64,000 nt of DNA, from positions 496,001-560,000 of the forward strand of contig NZ_SMRT01000001.1 in assembly GCF_004354045.1 (NCBI RefSeq). Direction: 5' to 3'. The notes below the pieces were generated by a model. It searched no databases and had not been told where the DNA came from. It worked only from the letters and a program-made list of their open reading frames with translations. Positions 1 through 9,427 of the stretch are shown in pieces. A program made the position numbers and the translations under genes. Source of the stretch: Paenibacillus piri (GTDB lineage Bacteria > Bacillota > Bacilli > Paenibacillales > NBRC-103111). The first letter of the stretch is position 1. Each line of letters opens with the position of its first letter.

Positions 1-228
1 TATGCGATCAACCGGACCGACGGAACTTTAACTTATGTGGAGCATACGCCGACGTTGGGCGCAACACCGCGCAATTTCGCCGTTACGCCGGACGGACGGT
101 TGCTGCTTGCCGCCAATCAGGATACCGATTCGATCGTTACTTTCCGGGTGGATCTGGCGACCGGCCGCTTGACACCGACAGGTCAAACCGTTAATGTCTC
201 GAAACCCGTTTGTATAAAATTTGCATAA
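1..228 (+). CDS. Lactonase-family beta-propeller protein, 3' fragment
   Basis: The last 75 codons of a gene that starts left of the window; the frame is open from base 1 and ends TAA at 226. The repeated blade pattern (ATPRNFAVTPDGRLLLAANQ, then DSIVTFRVDLATGRLTPTGQ) is typical of the YkgB/6-phosphogluconolactonase-like seven-bladed propeller family, which hydrolyses sugar lactones such as 6-phosphogluconolactone in the cytoplasm. The fragment would be the last one or two blades. The exact substrate cannot be assigned. It is followed by repeat R1 and a terminator, so it is probably the last gene of its unit. Confidence 0.75.
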   Translation, partial: YAINRTDGTLTYVEHTPTLGATPRNFAVTPDGRLLLAANQDTDSIVTFRVDLATGRLTPTGQTVNVSKPVCIKFA

Positions 229-258
229 TAACGGGACCTGATAACGGCAAACAGGCGC

Positions 259-377
259 GAGTGAACTCATTCAGCTTTGCTGAACATCGGGGAATCAGAT
301 GCGGACTCTACCCCACCTGATTCAAGGCCCACCTTAGAGGTGGGGGTCTTAAACCGATAAAGTCGTAATCGAATAAA
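259..377 (+). repeat. Dispersed repeat R1, copy 1 (three hairpins)
   Basis: 119 bp, about 96% identical (five differences by eye) to 15592-15710. Three hairpins follow one another: TTCAGC/GCTGAA, then GAATCAG-x-TGGGG/CCCCA-x-CTGATTC (one stem base differs in this copy), then CCCACCT/AGGTGGG. There is no transposase nearby. The compact hairpin series ending in GGTCTTAA resembles the tnpB 3' end plus right end of IS200/IS605-family elements, where the omega RNA is encoded. That origin is inference. Confidence 0.75.
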
Positions 378-416
378 CCTCCAATACCGCGAACAAAACG
401 GTGTTGGAGGTTTTTG
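376..416 (+). terminator. Intrinsic terminator after the lactonase gene
   Basis: Inverted repeat ACCTCCAA..CCG / CGG..TTGGAGGT followed by TTTTTG on the plus strand. It overlaps the last bases of R1 and is followed at once by R2 copy A. Confidence 0.75.
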
Positions 417-420
417 TGTG

Positions 421-510
421 TTGAATAGAAAGTATAAGATTTTATACTTGGCTTCGCACAACCTTGACAAACGCGCTCGTCCCGTAGGACGACGAAGCCG
501 TTTATCCTTG
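421..510 (+). repeat. Dispersed repeat R2, copy A (full length)
   Basis: About 90 bp with two hairpins: AAGTATAA-GATT-TTATACTT and a larger imperfect stem in which AAACG pairs with CGTTT and CGTCC with GGACG. Related copies lie at 37256, 41105, 45673, 60402 and 62338, all on the same strand and each directly after an intrinsic terminator. No frame in it looks coding. Confidence 0.8.
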
Positions 511-577
511 TCAGGCTAAAATTGGCATGGAGCGGAAGGTGTACGATTTGAAGCCGACTTTAGAGCTTGTCCCTTTA

Positions 578-1729
578 TCAGTAGGTTCGGCCTTTATATT
601 TGCCGGTATGCAGCAGATGGATGCGGACATCGACATGGCTTAACGAATGTTCATCCAGAAGAAACCGGCGTTTTTCGTGCAATGCTTTCCATTCTTTCGG
701 ATGATCCCGGTACAGCGAACGATCCAATTTCAATACATCGGACTTCAGACCGATCCCTTTTTTATACGTATAAATGATTTGATCCCGGATCACTTTGGCC
801 GCCAAACTCTCGATCTTGTCCTTGGGCAGATCCACAATCAGCTCGTCCAAATAAGCGTCAAGCTTGATGGATAGGTCGAAGCGTACGTTGCCGTCCTCGA
901 ACACCGGTCGTATTTTAGGACGGGGATTCAGCAGTACGAGAGCAGCGGCCGGCTCGTGATTGTCAAAAATATTGATCGAGGAGCGCTGCATTTTTTTCTG
1001 CATCCATCGGTAGCCGATCAGATCGTTTTCGCTCAGCCAGCCGGTTAATTGCGTGTTTTCGAGCAAGAAGGCCCCGTCGACCTTTAACATCGGCTTTATT
1101 TTGGTATCTTCCTGCCAGCCCTGTTTACTTACGGTCAGCGAGGGGAGAAGCGACGAATTGCTCGGTTCGTTGAATTGGGAAATAATTCGGTAGCCGTAAA
1201 CCGGCAAAATGAACGTACGCTGGGAATTCATCTGGGCAGGCGTATACATGATCGTATCCAACGGAGAAAAATTCATCAGCGATTTTTTGGTAAAAATCTC
1301 CTGAAGCGGAACTTTCGTTCCGTAAAGCAAAATATTGTACCGGACCTCGCGGTACCGATTCAACATGTCGTAAGACTCGCGTATTTTTTCCGCATCCCGC
1401 AGTATGTTTTCCGAGCAGACAATCGCTTTCACATGTCCCCAAAAAAGACGTATTTGCGAAGTGGAGTAAATGTCATTGAACGATTCGGTAATCGTCTTCC
1501 CCACTCCTTTGCCGATCCATACGGGAATATTTTTGCCGAGCTGACTAGTTTCGGTTTTGGCTACGTTGGTGAAGTTCAACACCTGCACATAAGTGTGGAA
1601 TTTTCCGTCTTTATAATCCAGCCCGAGCGCAGTCACGTAAGCCATAGATTGAATATCCTTGGAATTCCAGCACCCCGGAAGCAGCAAAAGTACCGATAAG
1701 TAAACGAACGCGGCCGCTATTTGTTTCAT
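578..1729 (-). CDS. Germinant receptor subunit C (GerAC family lipoprotein)
   Basis: 383 residues. An N-terminal signal peptide ends in the lipobox LLPGC (Cys20), followed by the WNSKDIQSMAYVTALGLDY start typical of Ger(x)C proteins. The lipid-anchored C subunit sits on the outer face of the spore inner membrane and is required for receptor assembly. The start overlaps the gerA stop as ATGA (1726-1729), so the two are translationally coupled. It is the third gene of a leftward gerB-gerA-gerC operon. The germinant cannot be predicted. No clear terminator of its own was seen; the next hairpin structure downstream is R2. Confidence 0.93.
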   Translation of the reverse strand: MKQIAAAFVYLSVLLLLPGCWNSKDIQSMAYVTALGLDYKDGKFHTYVQVLNFTNVAKTETSQLGKNIPVWIGKGVGKTITESFNDIYSTSQIRLFWGHVKAIVCSENILRDAEKIRESYDMLNRYREVRYNILLYGTKVPLQEIFTKKSLMNFSPLDTIMYTPAQMNSQRTFILPVYGYRIISQFNEPSNSSLLPSLTVSKQGWQEDTKIKPMLKVDGAFLLENTQLTGWLSENDLIGYRWMQKKMQRSSINIFDNHEPAAALVLLNPRPKIRPVFEDGNVRFDLSIKLDAYLDELIVDLPKDKIESLAAKVIRDQIIYTYKKGIGLKSDVLKLDRSLYRDHPKEWKALHEKRRFLLDEHSLSHVDVRIHLLHTGKYKGRTY

Positions 1730-3210
1730 TTGGAATCATCTCCTTGATGATCCGGGTCAATGGTGTTTAAAACCTTGGGTCGGTTGACCATTTTTTTCCA
1801 TGGGAGCCGGAGGTACGCTTTTATAAAATCTTTCACGTAAAGCGGGGAAAACGGCGCCATATAAGGAACTCCGAACGAATGCAGCTTGGACATATAGAAC
1901 AGCAGCAAAATAACGCTCAGTATCATCCCGTACATGCCGAGAACGTTGGCAATACCGAATATGATCAGTCTAATGATGCTGACAATCGTACTTAAGGACT
2001 GATTGACCAAGGTTGCTCCGGTGATCGCCGTGATGGCGCCGACGACTACGACGGACGGTGAAACCAAACCGGACCGGATCGACGCATCCCCGATGACCAA
2101 ACCGCCGACAACGGTTAACGTCTGACCAATGGAGCTCGGAAGCCGTACGCCCGCCTCGCGGAATATTTCAAGCAGCAGCAGCAGTACGAACATCTCCATC
2201 TGCGCGGAAAAAGGCAGGCCGATCCGGGCTACGGAAATGGTGGCCATGAGCCGGAAGGGGAGCTGGTCCTGATGAAACGCTACAAGAGAAACCCAAAAAC
2301 CGGGCAGCAGCGCGGACAGCCAAAAGCTGAGCAGCCTTATCAGGCGGGCGAACGAAACGTACTGGAAGGTGAAATGGATATCCTCCGGCGATTTCAACAC
2401 TAACGCGAAGGAGGCGGGGCCGATCAGTACGGACGGATTGCCGTCCACGACGACGACGAATCTCCCGGCAAGCAGCGCACTCACCGCATAATCCGGACGG
2501 CCGCTGAAATCGAGCAACGGGAATAGCGTATATTTCACATCGCTCAGCTGTTCTTCCAATTGAGCGATGCTGTACATGCCGTCCATATCGACCTTATTCA
2601 ACCGGGTTCGCACCTCGTTCAGCACTTTTGGAGAAATAATGTCGTGAAAATAAAGCAGGCTTACTTTGGTCCGTGTTCTGGTGCCCAGAATGAACGTTTC
2701 ATTGTACAAGCTGTTGCTGCGAATGCGTTTGCGGATCAGTGCGATATTGGTGGGCAAGTCTTCGACAAAGCCGTCCTTCGGTCCTTTGATCGATATTTCA
2801 GTGCTGGATTCCTCGGGAGATCGTCCGGGACGATGGCAAATATTCATTTTAAACAGCGCATTCGTTTCCGGAATCAGCATCAGAAGATCGCCTTGAAACA
2901 CCGAATCCACTATCAACTCCTTCGTAACGACCGGCTCTTCAAACGCGATTAGCGGCAGCGATCCGAACAGCTGCCCGTCCCGCAAACGGTCGAAGCCTTC
3001 TTCCTGATATAAGTAATGAAGCTGGGGCAGCACGACTTTACTGATCATGGCGGATTCGCACAAACCTTCGGCAAAAATGAGCATAATTTCGGACGAAGCC
3101 GATTGTTCCATCCGGTGAACCTGGATTTGCACGTCCGCCGTTTGTACGAACAGCTCTTTTAATGTGTGTTTCGTCCAAGCCGGCACCGGCTCCTCTGTTC
3201 GCCCGTTCAC
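1726..3210 (-). CDS. Germinant receptor subunit A (GerAA/GerKA family)
   Basis: 494 residues from a GTG at 3210. That start lies about 7 bases after AGGGAGG and overlaps the gerB stop as GTGA; a longer frame from 3258 is less likely because it lacks such a site. Family motifs are present: GPKDGFVEDLPTNIALIR near residue 155, GRFVVVVDGNPSVLIGP near 260, and EAGVRLPSSIGQTLTVVGG near 375, with several C-terminal membrane segments. GerA subunits span the spore inner membrane and help form the germinant-gated channel. It is the second gene of a B-A-C operon, an unusual order, since A-B-C is common. Confidence 0.93.
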   Translation of the reverse strand: MNGRTEEPVPAWTKHTLKELFVQTADVQIQVHRMEQSASSEIMLIFAEGLCESAMISKVVLPQLHYLYQEEGFDRLRDGQLFGSLPLIAFEEPVVTKELIVDSVFQGDLLMLIPETNALFKMNICHRPGRSPEESSTEISIKGPKDGFVEDLPTNIALIRKRIRSNSLYNETFILGTRTRTKVSLLYFHDIISPKVLNEVRTRLNKVDMDGMYSIAQLEEQLSDVKYTLFPLLDFSGRPDYAVSALLAGRFVVVVDGNPSVLIGPASFALVLKSPEDIHFTFQYVSFARLIRLLSFWLSALLPGFWVSLVAFHQDQLPFRLMATISVARIGLPFSAQMEMFVLLLLLEIFREAGVRLPSSIGQTLTVVGGLVIGDASIRSGLVSPSVVVVGAITAITGATLVNQSLSTIVSIIRLIIFGIANVLGMYGMILSVILLLFYMSKLHSFGVPYMAPFSPLYVKDFIKAYLRLPWKKMVNRPKVLNTIDPDHQGDDSK

Positions 3211-4301
3211 GTCGATTCCTCCCTGGCAGATTTTTTGATGAGCGATGCAATCGCCCAAATGACGGTTATGAGCACGATAACGGCCAGTGTAACCGGAAAG
3301 TAGGCCTTATACATCCACATATAAAACTCGTTTTGATTGATCGGCAGCAGGGCTAGTAAAATAAAGCTGACCGAAATAATCATGATGAACCGGCCCCGAA
3401 TATCCGGACGGGTGAACGGCAGCAGATCGGCCAGCAGAAAAAGAGCAAGACTGATACGAACGCATGCTCCCGCCAGCCATTGGTACACGGACAAGAAGTC
3501 GACATGCTCGATATATTCGCCCAATTTGACAAGTCGCCATTGCTCGTAGGGGGAGATCATCTGTTTGGCCGCTTCTTTCGGACCGAATTCCGTGATGGCG
3601 CCGATAAGCGGGCCGAGCGAGATGTAAACCAGCATACCGGCAAGCAGGAGAAGCTTCCACAGCTTGATTGGCGATTTGATATGATGCTGCATCATAAGGA
3701 TGACGACCAGCTCCGCGAATCCGCCTCCGGCATAGATCATGCCGTTGAAGACGGGCTGCCAGCCATGCTCCAAAAAGGGCTTTAACAGACCGTAATCTTT
3801 TTGCGGCGTATTGAATATCGCTACGAAAAAGCCCAGCAGCACGACCGTCGGAAGTAAAACGCCCGAGCATATCGCGATGGTACGGATACCGTTGATGGCT
3901 GCGTAACAGCAGACGAGCACAATAGCGGTCATGAGCACGAACTTGGGGGTTGCCGGCAAATAATTGGTAACCGTCCAGATCGATGTATGGATGACGGTGA
4001 AGCCTCCGATTATATAGAACAGCACGCCGATCGGAGCTACGAGCACCCATCCCAGAACAGGCGTCGTTTGCCGGGCCAGCCAGGGCTGCAGCTTTTCCTG
4101 TCCCGATCTTTTTATGACGAAGGCAAGCAGTCCGCACCACGGAATGAGTGCGATGGCTGTCAATAAAATGGAAATCCAGGCGTCTCTGCCGCTTGCGTCG
4201 AGCATAATCGGATTCACGGTTACGTGGTCGGTCAATCCGTTCATTAACAGCAAGATCATCCAGGCCTGAACAATATTGATAGTACCTTTTGAATGGTTCA
4301 T
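3207..4301 (-). CDS. Germinant receptor subunit B (GerAB-type permease)
   Basis: 364 residues, almost entirely hydrophobic with about ten predicted membrane helices, related to the amino acid-polyamine-organocation transporter fold. Family knowledge places germinant binding in the B subunit. It is the first gene of the leftward operon. The start follows AGGAA by about 5 bases, and its stop overlaps the next start. It differs clearly from the two rightward GerB proteins (MNHSKGTINIVQAWMILLL against MKKYAFNNMSLMQFIFF), so it is not a recent copy of them. Confidence 0.92.
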   Translation of the reverse strand: MNHSKGTINIVQAWMILLLMNGLTDHVTVNPIMLDASGRDAWISILLTAIALIPWCGLLAFVIKRSGQEKLQPWLARQTTPVLGWVLVAPIGVLFYIIGGFTVIHTSIWTVTNYLPATPKFVLMTAIVLVCCYAAINGIRTIAICSGVLLPTVVLLGFFVAIFNTPQKDYGLLKPFLEHGWQPVFNGMIYAGGGFAELVVILMMQHHIKSPIKLWKLLLLAGMLVYISLGPLIGAITEFGPKEAAKQMISPYEQWRLVKLGEYIEHVDFLSVYQWLAGACVRISLALFLLADLLPFTRPDIRGRFIMIISVSFILLALLPINQNEFYMWMYKAYFPVTLAVIVLITVIWAIASLIKKSAREEST

Positions 4302-4463
4302 GTCGATTCCTGTCTATGGTTAGTCGAACTTACTAATATACGATTGTTATATATTCGGCCTCGATGGAGGTTTTCATATATTATCCAACAATGGAACAAT
4401 ATATGCGGTATAATTTGAAACGTTTTTGAAACGCCCCCTGCTTTTTCTCACTCATCATGCTTT

Positions 4464-4493
4464 ACATAAAATTCCTTTAATTGGTCCATTATA
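4464..4493 (+). promoter_or_regulatory. Candidate sigma-G-type promoter for the rightward ger operon
   Basis: ACATA (4464-4468), an 18-base spacer, then CATTATA (4487-4493). The -10 fits the forespore consensus CATNNTA and the -35 fits GHATR except for its first base. The start codon is 54 bases after the -10. Known gerA operons depend on sigma-G. The same layout precedes the gene at 44195. Confidence 0.55.
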
Positions 4494-4547
4494 GATTATC
4501 AGATGCCTATCGGAAAACAACGCATTGATGATTCGGGGTGATGGTCA

Positions 4548-6086
4548 ATGAAATTTTTGAGGTGGTTAGGAAGATCGAAATACCAGTCGGCTCAACGGCA
4601 AAGCAATCAGCAGCAGCAGTCGCTTCTAAGCGCGGATTTGGCACAAAATTTGTCAGTTCTTCAAAACGTTTTCACCAAAACACCCGACCTTATTGTGAGG
4701 CACCTGATCATCAAACAAAGCGGAGATCAGGCGGCGCTTGTTTATTTAGACGGTCTTGCAGATAAAAATTCGATTAACAATAATGTGCTTCGCCCCCTTC
4801 AATACAATGAGGGGGGTAAGGAAGAGAGCTTAGGCTTTACAGTAACTGTCGGCCATTTCCATACGCTGCATTCATGGAATCAGGTCGAAGGCGCGATCCT
4901 GCATGCCAGTAGCGTTCTGTTTATCGCCGGGCGAATGGAAGCCTATGCATTTGATACAGCAGGCTGGCCGCAGCGGGCTATTGAGGATCCGCAGCTGGAG
5001 ACATCGCTAAAAGGCGCGCATCAAGGTTTCGTTGAAACAGGGAGCCAAAATATTGCTTTAATCCGCCGTTACATTCCGAACCGCGAGTTGAAAACATTGG
5101 AACTGACGGTCGGTCGAAGAGGCGAAACCAAAATATCCATTATGTATCTGGAAGACGTCGCTCATCCGGAGGTTTTGAAAGAGCTGGAAGACCGAATCAG
5201 CCTATTGGACGTCGATGTGATTATTAACACAGGCGAATTGGCGGAGTTAATCGAGGACAACCCGTATTCTCCTTTTCCGCAGTTTATCTCGACGGAACGG
5301 CCGGATGCAGCTGCTTCGCAAATTATACAAGGCCGGTTTGTTGTCGTCGTCGACCGTTCTCCCAGCGTGCTGGTTGCGCCGGTCACCTTTGCATCTTTTT
5401 TTCAAAGCGTGGACGATTACAGCACACGCTGGTCGATAGCCACTTTTATACGGCTGCTGCGATTATTCGCTTTTTTCGTTGCCATTTTTTTACCGGCTTT
5501 CTACATTGCCGTCATTTCCTACAATTTCGAAATCATCCCGATTAAATTGCTGCTTTCCATTGGCGAATTCAGAGGACGCGTTCCGTTTCCGCCGTTTGTC
5601 GAAGCGGTTCTTATGGAGATGACGCTCGAAATGATGAGGGAGGCCGGTGTACGCCTCCCGGCTCCGGTCGGACAAACCGTCGGCATTGTCGGCGGCATAG
5701 TCATCGGCCAGGCGATCGTTCAGGCAGGACTCATCAGCAATACGATGGTTATTGTCGTTGCGTTTACCGCCATCGCTTCGTTTATCCTGCCCAATTATGA
5801 TATGGTTGCGGCTGTCCGGCTGCTGCGCTTTGCCATGATGGTGGCCGCTTCGATGTTCGGGATTGTCGGCATCGTTATAGGATTGATGACGCTGATCGGA
5901 CATCTCATCGCTCTGGAATCGCTTGGTACGCCGTTTGGGAACCCTTTTGCGCCTGTGCGGTTTGCAGATTGGAAGGATGCCTTCGTCCGCCTGCCTCTCT
6001 GGTTCATGACCAAACGGCCGTTGAGCACAAGAGCGGTTCAATTAAAAAGGCAGGGTTCAAACCATCCGAAGGGTGACGGGAAATGA
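4548..6086 (+). CDS. Germinant receptor subunit A (GerAA/GerKA family)
   Basis: 512 residues. The N-terminal region is soluble and rich in Gln/Ser, with a GAHQGFVETGSQNIALIRR block near 170 and GRFVVVVDRSPSVLVAP near 265. A membrane region follows with EAGVRLPAPVGQTVGIVGG near 370. First gene of the rightward five-gene operon, starting after GGGGTGA and overlapping gerB by ATGA. It is only distantly similar to the leftward GerA, suggesting an independent receptor. Role: inner-membrane subunit of a nutrient germination receptor. Confidence 0.94.
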   Translation: MKFLRWLGRSKYQSAQRQSNQQQQSLLSADLAQNLSVLQNVFTKTPDLIVRHLIIKQSGDQAALVYLDGLADKNSINNNVLRPLQYNEGGKEESLGFTVTVGHFHTLHSWNQVEGAILHASSVLFIAGRMEAYAFDTAGWPQRAIEDPQLETSLKGAHQGFVETGSQNIALIRRYIPNRELKTLELTVGRRGETKISIMYLEDVAHPEVLKELEDRISLLDVDVIINTGELAELIEDNPYSPFPQFISTERPDAAASQIIQGRFVVVVDRSPSVLVAPVTFASFFQSVDDYSTRWSIATFIRLLRLFAFFVAIFLPAFYIAVISYNFEIIPIKLLLSIGEFRGRVPFPPFVEAVLMEMTLEMMREAGVRLPAPVGQTVGIVGGIVIGQAIVQAGLISNTMVIVVAFTAIASFILPNYDMVAAVRLLRFAMMVAASMFGIVGIVIGLMTLIGHLIALESLGTPFGNPFAPVRFADWKDAFVRLPLWFMTKRPLSTRAVQLKRQGSNHPKGDGK

Positions 6087-7183
6087 AAAAATACGCATTT
6101 AATAATATGAGCCTTATGCAGTTTATTTTTTTCAATACCGGCATTCAAATCAGCGTTGTATTTTTGTCTCTGCCGCGCAATTTGGCTGAGCAGGCCGGTA
6201 CCGACGGCTGGATCGCGCTTATTATCGGCTGGATCCTGAGTTTGGCCGCCAGCCTGATCATGATTCAAGTCATGAAACGGTACCCCGACGGTACGCTGCT
6301 CGATTTATTGACCCGTTATGCAGGCAAATGGGCAGGCAAAACGGCAGCAGTTCTGTTAGCGCTGTATTTTATCTATTTTGGATATGAAGGCATTGTAAGA
6401 GCGGTCAATATAATAAAAATATGGCTTTTACCGCAAACTCCGGCTTATCTCATTATGATTTTGCTGCTTATTCCATCTTATCTTATCGCGCGAAACGGGC
6501 CGACCATATTGGGCCGATACAGCGAGATTATCCTGCTTATGTCATTTTGGATTCCAATCGTTTACTTAATTCCGTTAAAGGATGCCCACTGGCTCCACCT
6601 GCTGCCTGTTTTTAAGGAAGGGTGGAAGCCCGTCTTAGCCGCCATGCCCGCAACCGTCTATTCTTTTGTAGGTTTTGTAGTCACGATGATGTTATATCCG
6701 TTTTTAGACAACAAGCATAACGCTTCCTTGGGCGTTACGATTTGCAATACGTTAACACTGCTCACGCATTTGTTCATTACGATTATTTGCTTCGTCTACT
6801 TCAGTCCGGATGAAATTATTACTTATAACGAACCGGTGATCACTTATTTGAAAGCGATTGAGTTTGAATTTATCGAACGGATCGAAATCTTATTTATCTC
6901 CTTCTATTTATTGCTTTTTTCGCTGTCATGGATACCGGTATTTTCCTTGGCCGCAATTTGCACAAGCTGGCTGGCAGGCCAAAAAGATCACCGCAGCCAT
7001 CTCCGTGTATTGTGGGCGTTGCTCGCGGCAGCAACTTTTTTCTACCTGCCGAGTTACCGCCAAAGTGAATGGATGGATGATATTCTGGCCGCTGTCGGGC
7101 TTGTCGTTGAATATATTTTTCCATTTGTTTTGTTCGGCTATTTATGGATATATGATCGGCTTCAAAGGAGAACGAACCTGTGA
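6083..7183 (+). CDS. Germinant receptor subunit B, first copy
   Basis: 366 residues, about ten membrane helices, GerAB/endospore germination permease family. It is the likely germinant-binding subunit. The start overlaps the gerA stop (ATGA) and the stop overlaps the next GTG start. It is a close paralog of the protein at 8324 (shared MKKYAFN-type start, LLPQTPxYLIMxLLLIPSYL near residue 115 and AEYNEPV-like region near 250), which points to a tandem duplication of the B-C pair. Confidence 0.94.
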   Translation: MKKYAFNNMSLMQFIFFNTGIQISVVFLSLPRNLAEQAGTDGWIALIIGWILSLAASLIMIQVMKRYPDGTLLDLLTRYAGKWAGKTAAVLLALYFIYFGYEGIVRAVNIIKIWLLPQTPAYLIMILLLIPSYLIARNGPTILGRYSEIILLMSFWIPIVYLIPLKDAHWLHLLPVFKEGWKPVLAAMPATVYSFVGFVVTMMLYPFLDNKHNASLGVTICNTLTLLTHLFITIICFVYFSPDEIITYNEPVITYLKAIEFEFIERIEILFISFYLLLFSLSWIPVFSLAAICTSWLAGQKDHRSHLRVLWALLAAATFFYLPSYRQSEWMDDILAAVGLVVEYIFPFVLFGYLWIYDRLQRRTNL

Positions 7184-8304
7184 ACAAACGACTGCTGTAT
7201 GCCGGCTGCCTAACTGCCGCTATCGTCCTGCTTGCCGGGTGCTACGACCGGCTGAACATGGAAGATGCTAACTTTCCCTTGGCATTGGGGATGGATGTCG
7301 ACAATCAGAATAAATTTCATGTTTACATGTCCAGTCCTGAGTTCAGCAAAAATGCAAAGAAAAAACACCATGAGATCGGCGAACAAGCCCTATCGCTCCG
7401 CCAGTCAAGAGTTCAGCAGGATGCCCACACAGCGGGCGTATTTCAAGGCCGGAAATATCAGGTCATCCTTGTTGGAAAACGCATCCTGCAGCAAGACGAT
7501 TGGTTCCGTATTCTGGACGTTATTTTTCGCGATTCGAGAAATACGGTAACCGACCGGATTATCGCCTTTAACGGAGAAGTCCCGGATATCATATACCTGG
7601 ATCGCAAGGATACGCCGTACTTGCCTATCATGCTGAGGGATATGGTCGATACAAAAAGCACAAGATCGGAGACGGTAAAAATAACGGCACAGGAGCTGCA
7701 CCGGCAAATATATGAAAAAGGAATTACTCCTTCGATCTCCGAGGTGAGCTTGGATAAAAATAAAAAAGTTAAGCTTGACGGAACCGCATTGCTTGATCAT
7801 AGGGGGAAATACGCCGGAACATTAAACGCCCAGGAAACGGTTCTGCTAAAAATATTGCAAAAGGATACCAACAAGGTCGTCAGCTTAACTCTTCCGATTC
7901 CGGGCAAAACCAAAACCGGACCGTTCGATACGGACAAAGTCAGTATCCATGCCGAGCAGATAAAAACGAAAATAAAAACGTCTTATGTTGACGGCAAATT
8001 TAAGTTTGATATCCGCATTCAAATGAAAGTCGCTTTATTGGAACGGTTGTTCCCCATGGATATAAGAAAAAAAGGAGGGGAGCTGGAGAACATGATTGCT
8101 GAACAAACGCGAAAGCAAATGATCGGGCTCATCCGAAAAATACAGAAGCACGAAATCGATCCGATCGGGCTTGGCCTCTACGCCAGAGCTTATGAATATA
8201 AACAATATAAGGAAGTGTCGGAACATTGGGGCAAAGCGTTAGCTGAAGCGGATATCACCGTTTTCGTCAAAACCGCCATACAATCTATGGGCCCCGTGAA
8301 GTAA
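7180..8304 (+). CDS. Germinant receptor subunit C, first copy (lipoprotein)
   Basis: 374 residues from a GTG start (GTGA overlap with gerB, AAAGGAG upstream). Signal peptide with lipobox LLAGC (Cys21). Ger(x)C family. Paralog of the protein at 9424: both contain QDDWF/QQDGWF, MVDTKSxRSETV and HxIDPIGLGxYARA segments. Acts as the lipid-anchored subunit of the spore receptor. Its sequence differs from the leftward GerC. Confidence 0.93.
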   Translation: MNKRLLYAGCLTAAIVLLAGCYDRLNMEDANFPLALGMDVDNQNKFHVYMSSPEFSKNAKKKHHEIGEQALSLRQSRVQQDAHTAGVFQGRKYQVILVGKRILQQDDWFRILDVIFRDSRNTVTDRIIAFNGEVPDIIYLDRKDTPYLPIMLRDMVDTKSTRSETVKITAQELHRQIYEKGITPSISEVSLDKNKKVKLDGTALLDHRGKYAGTLNAQETVLLKILQKDTNKVVSLTLPIPGKTKTGPFDTDKVSIHAEQIKTKIKTSYVDGKFKFDIRIQMKVALLERLFPMDIRKKGGELENMIAEQTRKQMIGLIRKIQKHEIDPIGLGLYARAYEYKQYKEVSEHWGKALAEADITVFVKTAIQSMGPVK

Positions 8305-8323
8305 CCGTCCAAGGGTGATAGAA

Positions 8324-9427
8324 GTGAAAAAATATGCTTTCAATGAAATTACTTTCATGCAGTTTATTTTTATCCAATTCGGAGCTCAATTCGGTTTCGG
8401 GCTGCTGTCGCTGCCGCAGGTATTAGCCCAACAGGCCGGTACGGACAGCTTGATCTCGATTGTTATAGCTTGGGCCGTCTCCACAGCAGCCAGTCTGATT
8501 ATTGTTCAAGTGATGAAGAACCGTCCGGACGGCACCTTGTTCGACCTGCTGAAGCATTACGCGGGCAAATGGGTTGGCAAGGCGGGAGCTTTGTTTTTCG
8601 GCATCTGGTTTTTTATTTACGGATACACCGCGATGGTGAGAACCGTTCTGTATACAAAGGTATGGCTGCTGCCGCAAACACCGGTTTATTTGATTATGCT
8701 GCTGCTGCTTATTCCGTCCTATCTAATAGCGCGAAACGGCCTTCGTATCGTGGGCAGATACTCGGAGTTTATTGTTTTCATTTCCTTATGGATACCATTC
8801 GCGTATTTACTGCCGCTAAAGGATGCGCATATACTCAACTTGCTCCCTGTAGTCAAGGAGGGCTGGCTTCCTATCCTCTCGGCGGTGCGGGTTACCGCTC
8901 TTTCCTACGCAGGGTTGGAAATCGCGTTTGTTTTATACCCGTTTTTGCAAAACAGGCAAAAAGCCGCCGCCGCAGTTGTGATCGCCAATACGCTGACGAT
9001 GCTTGTGCTTGTATTCATCACTTTTGTCTGTTTCGTCTATTTCAGTCCTTATGAAATTACCGAATATAATGAGCCTGTGGTCAATGTTCTGAAAACAATC
9101 GAATTTAAGTTTATAGAACGGATCGAAACTTTATTTATCGCGTTTTATTTATTTATTTTTTCATTATGTTGGATTTCCTTCATGTACATGGCCGTATTTT
9201 GCACAAGCTGGATATTCGGCAAGGAGGACCACCGCGGCCATTTGCGGATCATCTGCCTCATGCTTGCAATAGTCGCCTTCATCTTTTTGCCTACTTTTAA
9301 CCAGAGCGAGCGTTTGGAAGAGTTTCTTGGTCGAGCCGCTCTTATTATTGATTATGGAATCCCCTGCTGTTTATTGCTGTACGTATGGATGCACAAACAT
9401 TTTCAGTGGAGGAAGAAGCTCGAATGA
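8324..9427 (+). CDS. Germinant receptor subunit B, second copy
   Basis: 367 residues from a GTG at 8324, chosen because it aligns with the MKKYAFN start of the upstream paralog and follows AAGGGTG with good spacing; an in-frame GTG at 8315 is the alternative. About ten membrane helices, GerAB family. It lies 19 bases after the first gerC and overlaps the second gerC by ATGA. Two B subunits in one operon could give alternative germinant specificities assembled with the single GerA, as known for operons with extra B genes. Confidence 0.93.
   Translation: MKKYAFNEITFMQFIFIQFGAQFGFGLLSLPQVLAQQAGTDSLISIVIAWAVSTAASLIIVQVMKNRPDGTLFDLLKHYAGKWVGKAGALFFGIWFFIYGYTAMVRTVLYTKVWLLPQTPVYLIMLLLLIPSYLIARNGLRIVGRYSEFIVFISLWIPFAYLLPLKDAHILNLLPVVKEGWLPILSAVRVTALSYAGLEIAFVLYPFLQNRQKAAAAVVIANTLTMLVLVFITFVCFVYFSPYEITEYNEPVVNVLKTIEFKFIERIETLFIAFYLFIFSLCWISFMYMAVFCTSWIFGKEDHRGHLRIICLMLAIVAFIFLPTFNQSERLEEFLGRAALIIDYGIPCCLLLYVWMHKHFQWRKKLE

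Noticed and set aside
267-470. 67-codon minus-strand frame across R1 and R2, with a counterpart at 15501-15722
   Set aside because: The shared peptide is just translation of the R1 repeat; the frames have no ribosome-binding site and different ends.
4302-4463. Sigma-G promoter for the leftward gerB-gerA-gerC operon
   Set aside because: Reading the minus strand gave GCATA/GAATA-type -35 candidates but no acceptable CATNNTA at 17-18 bases.
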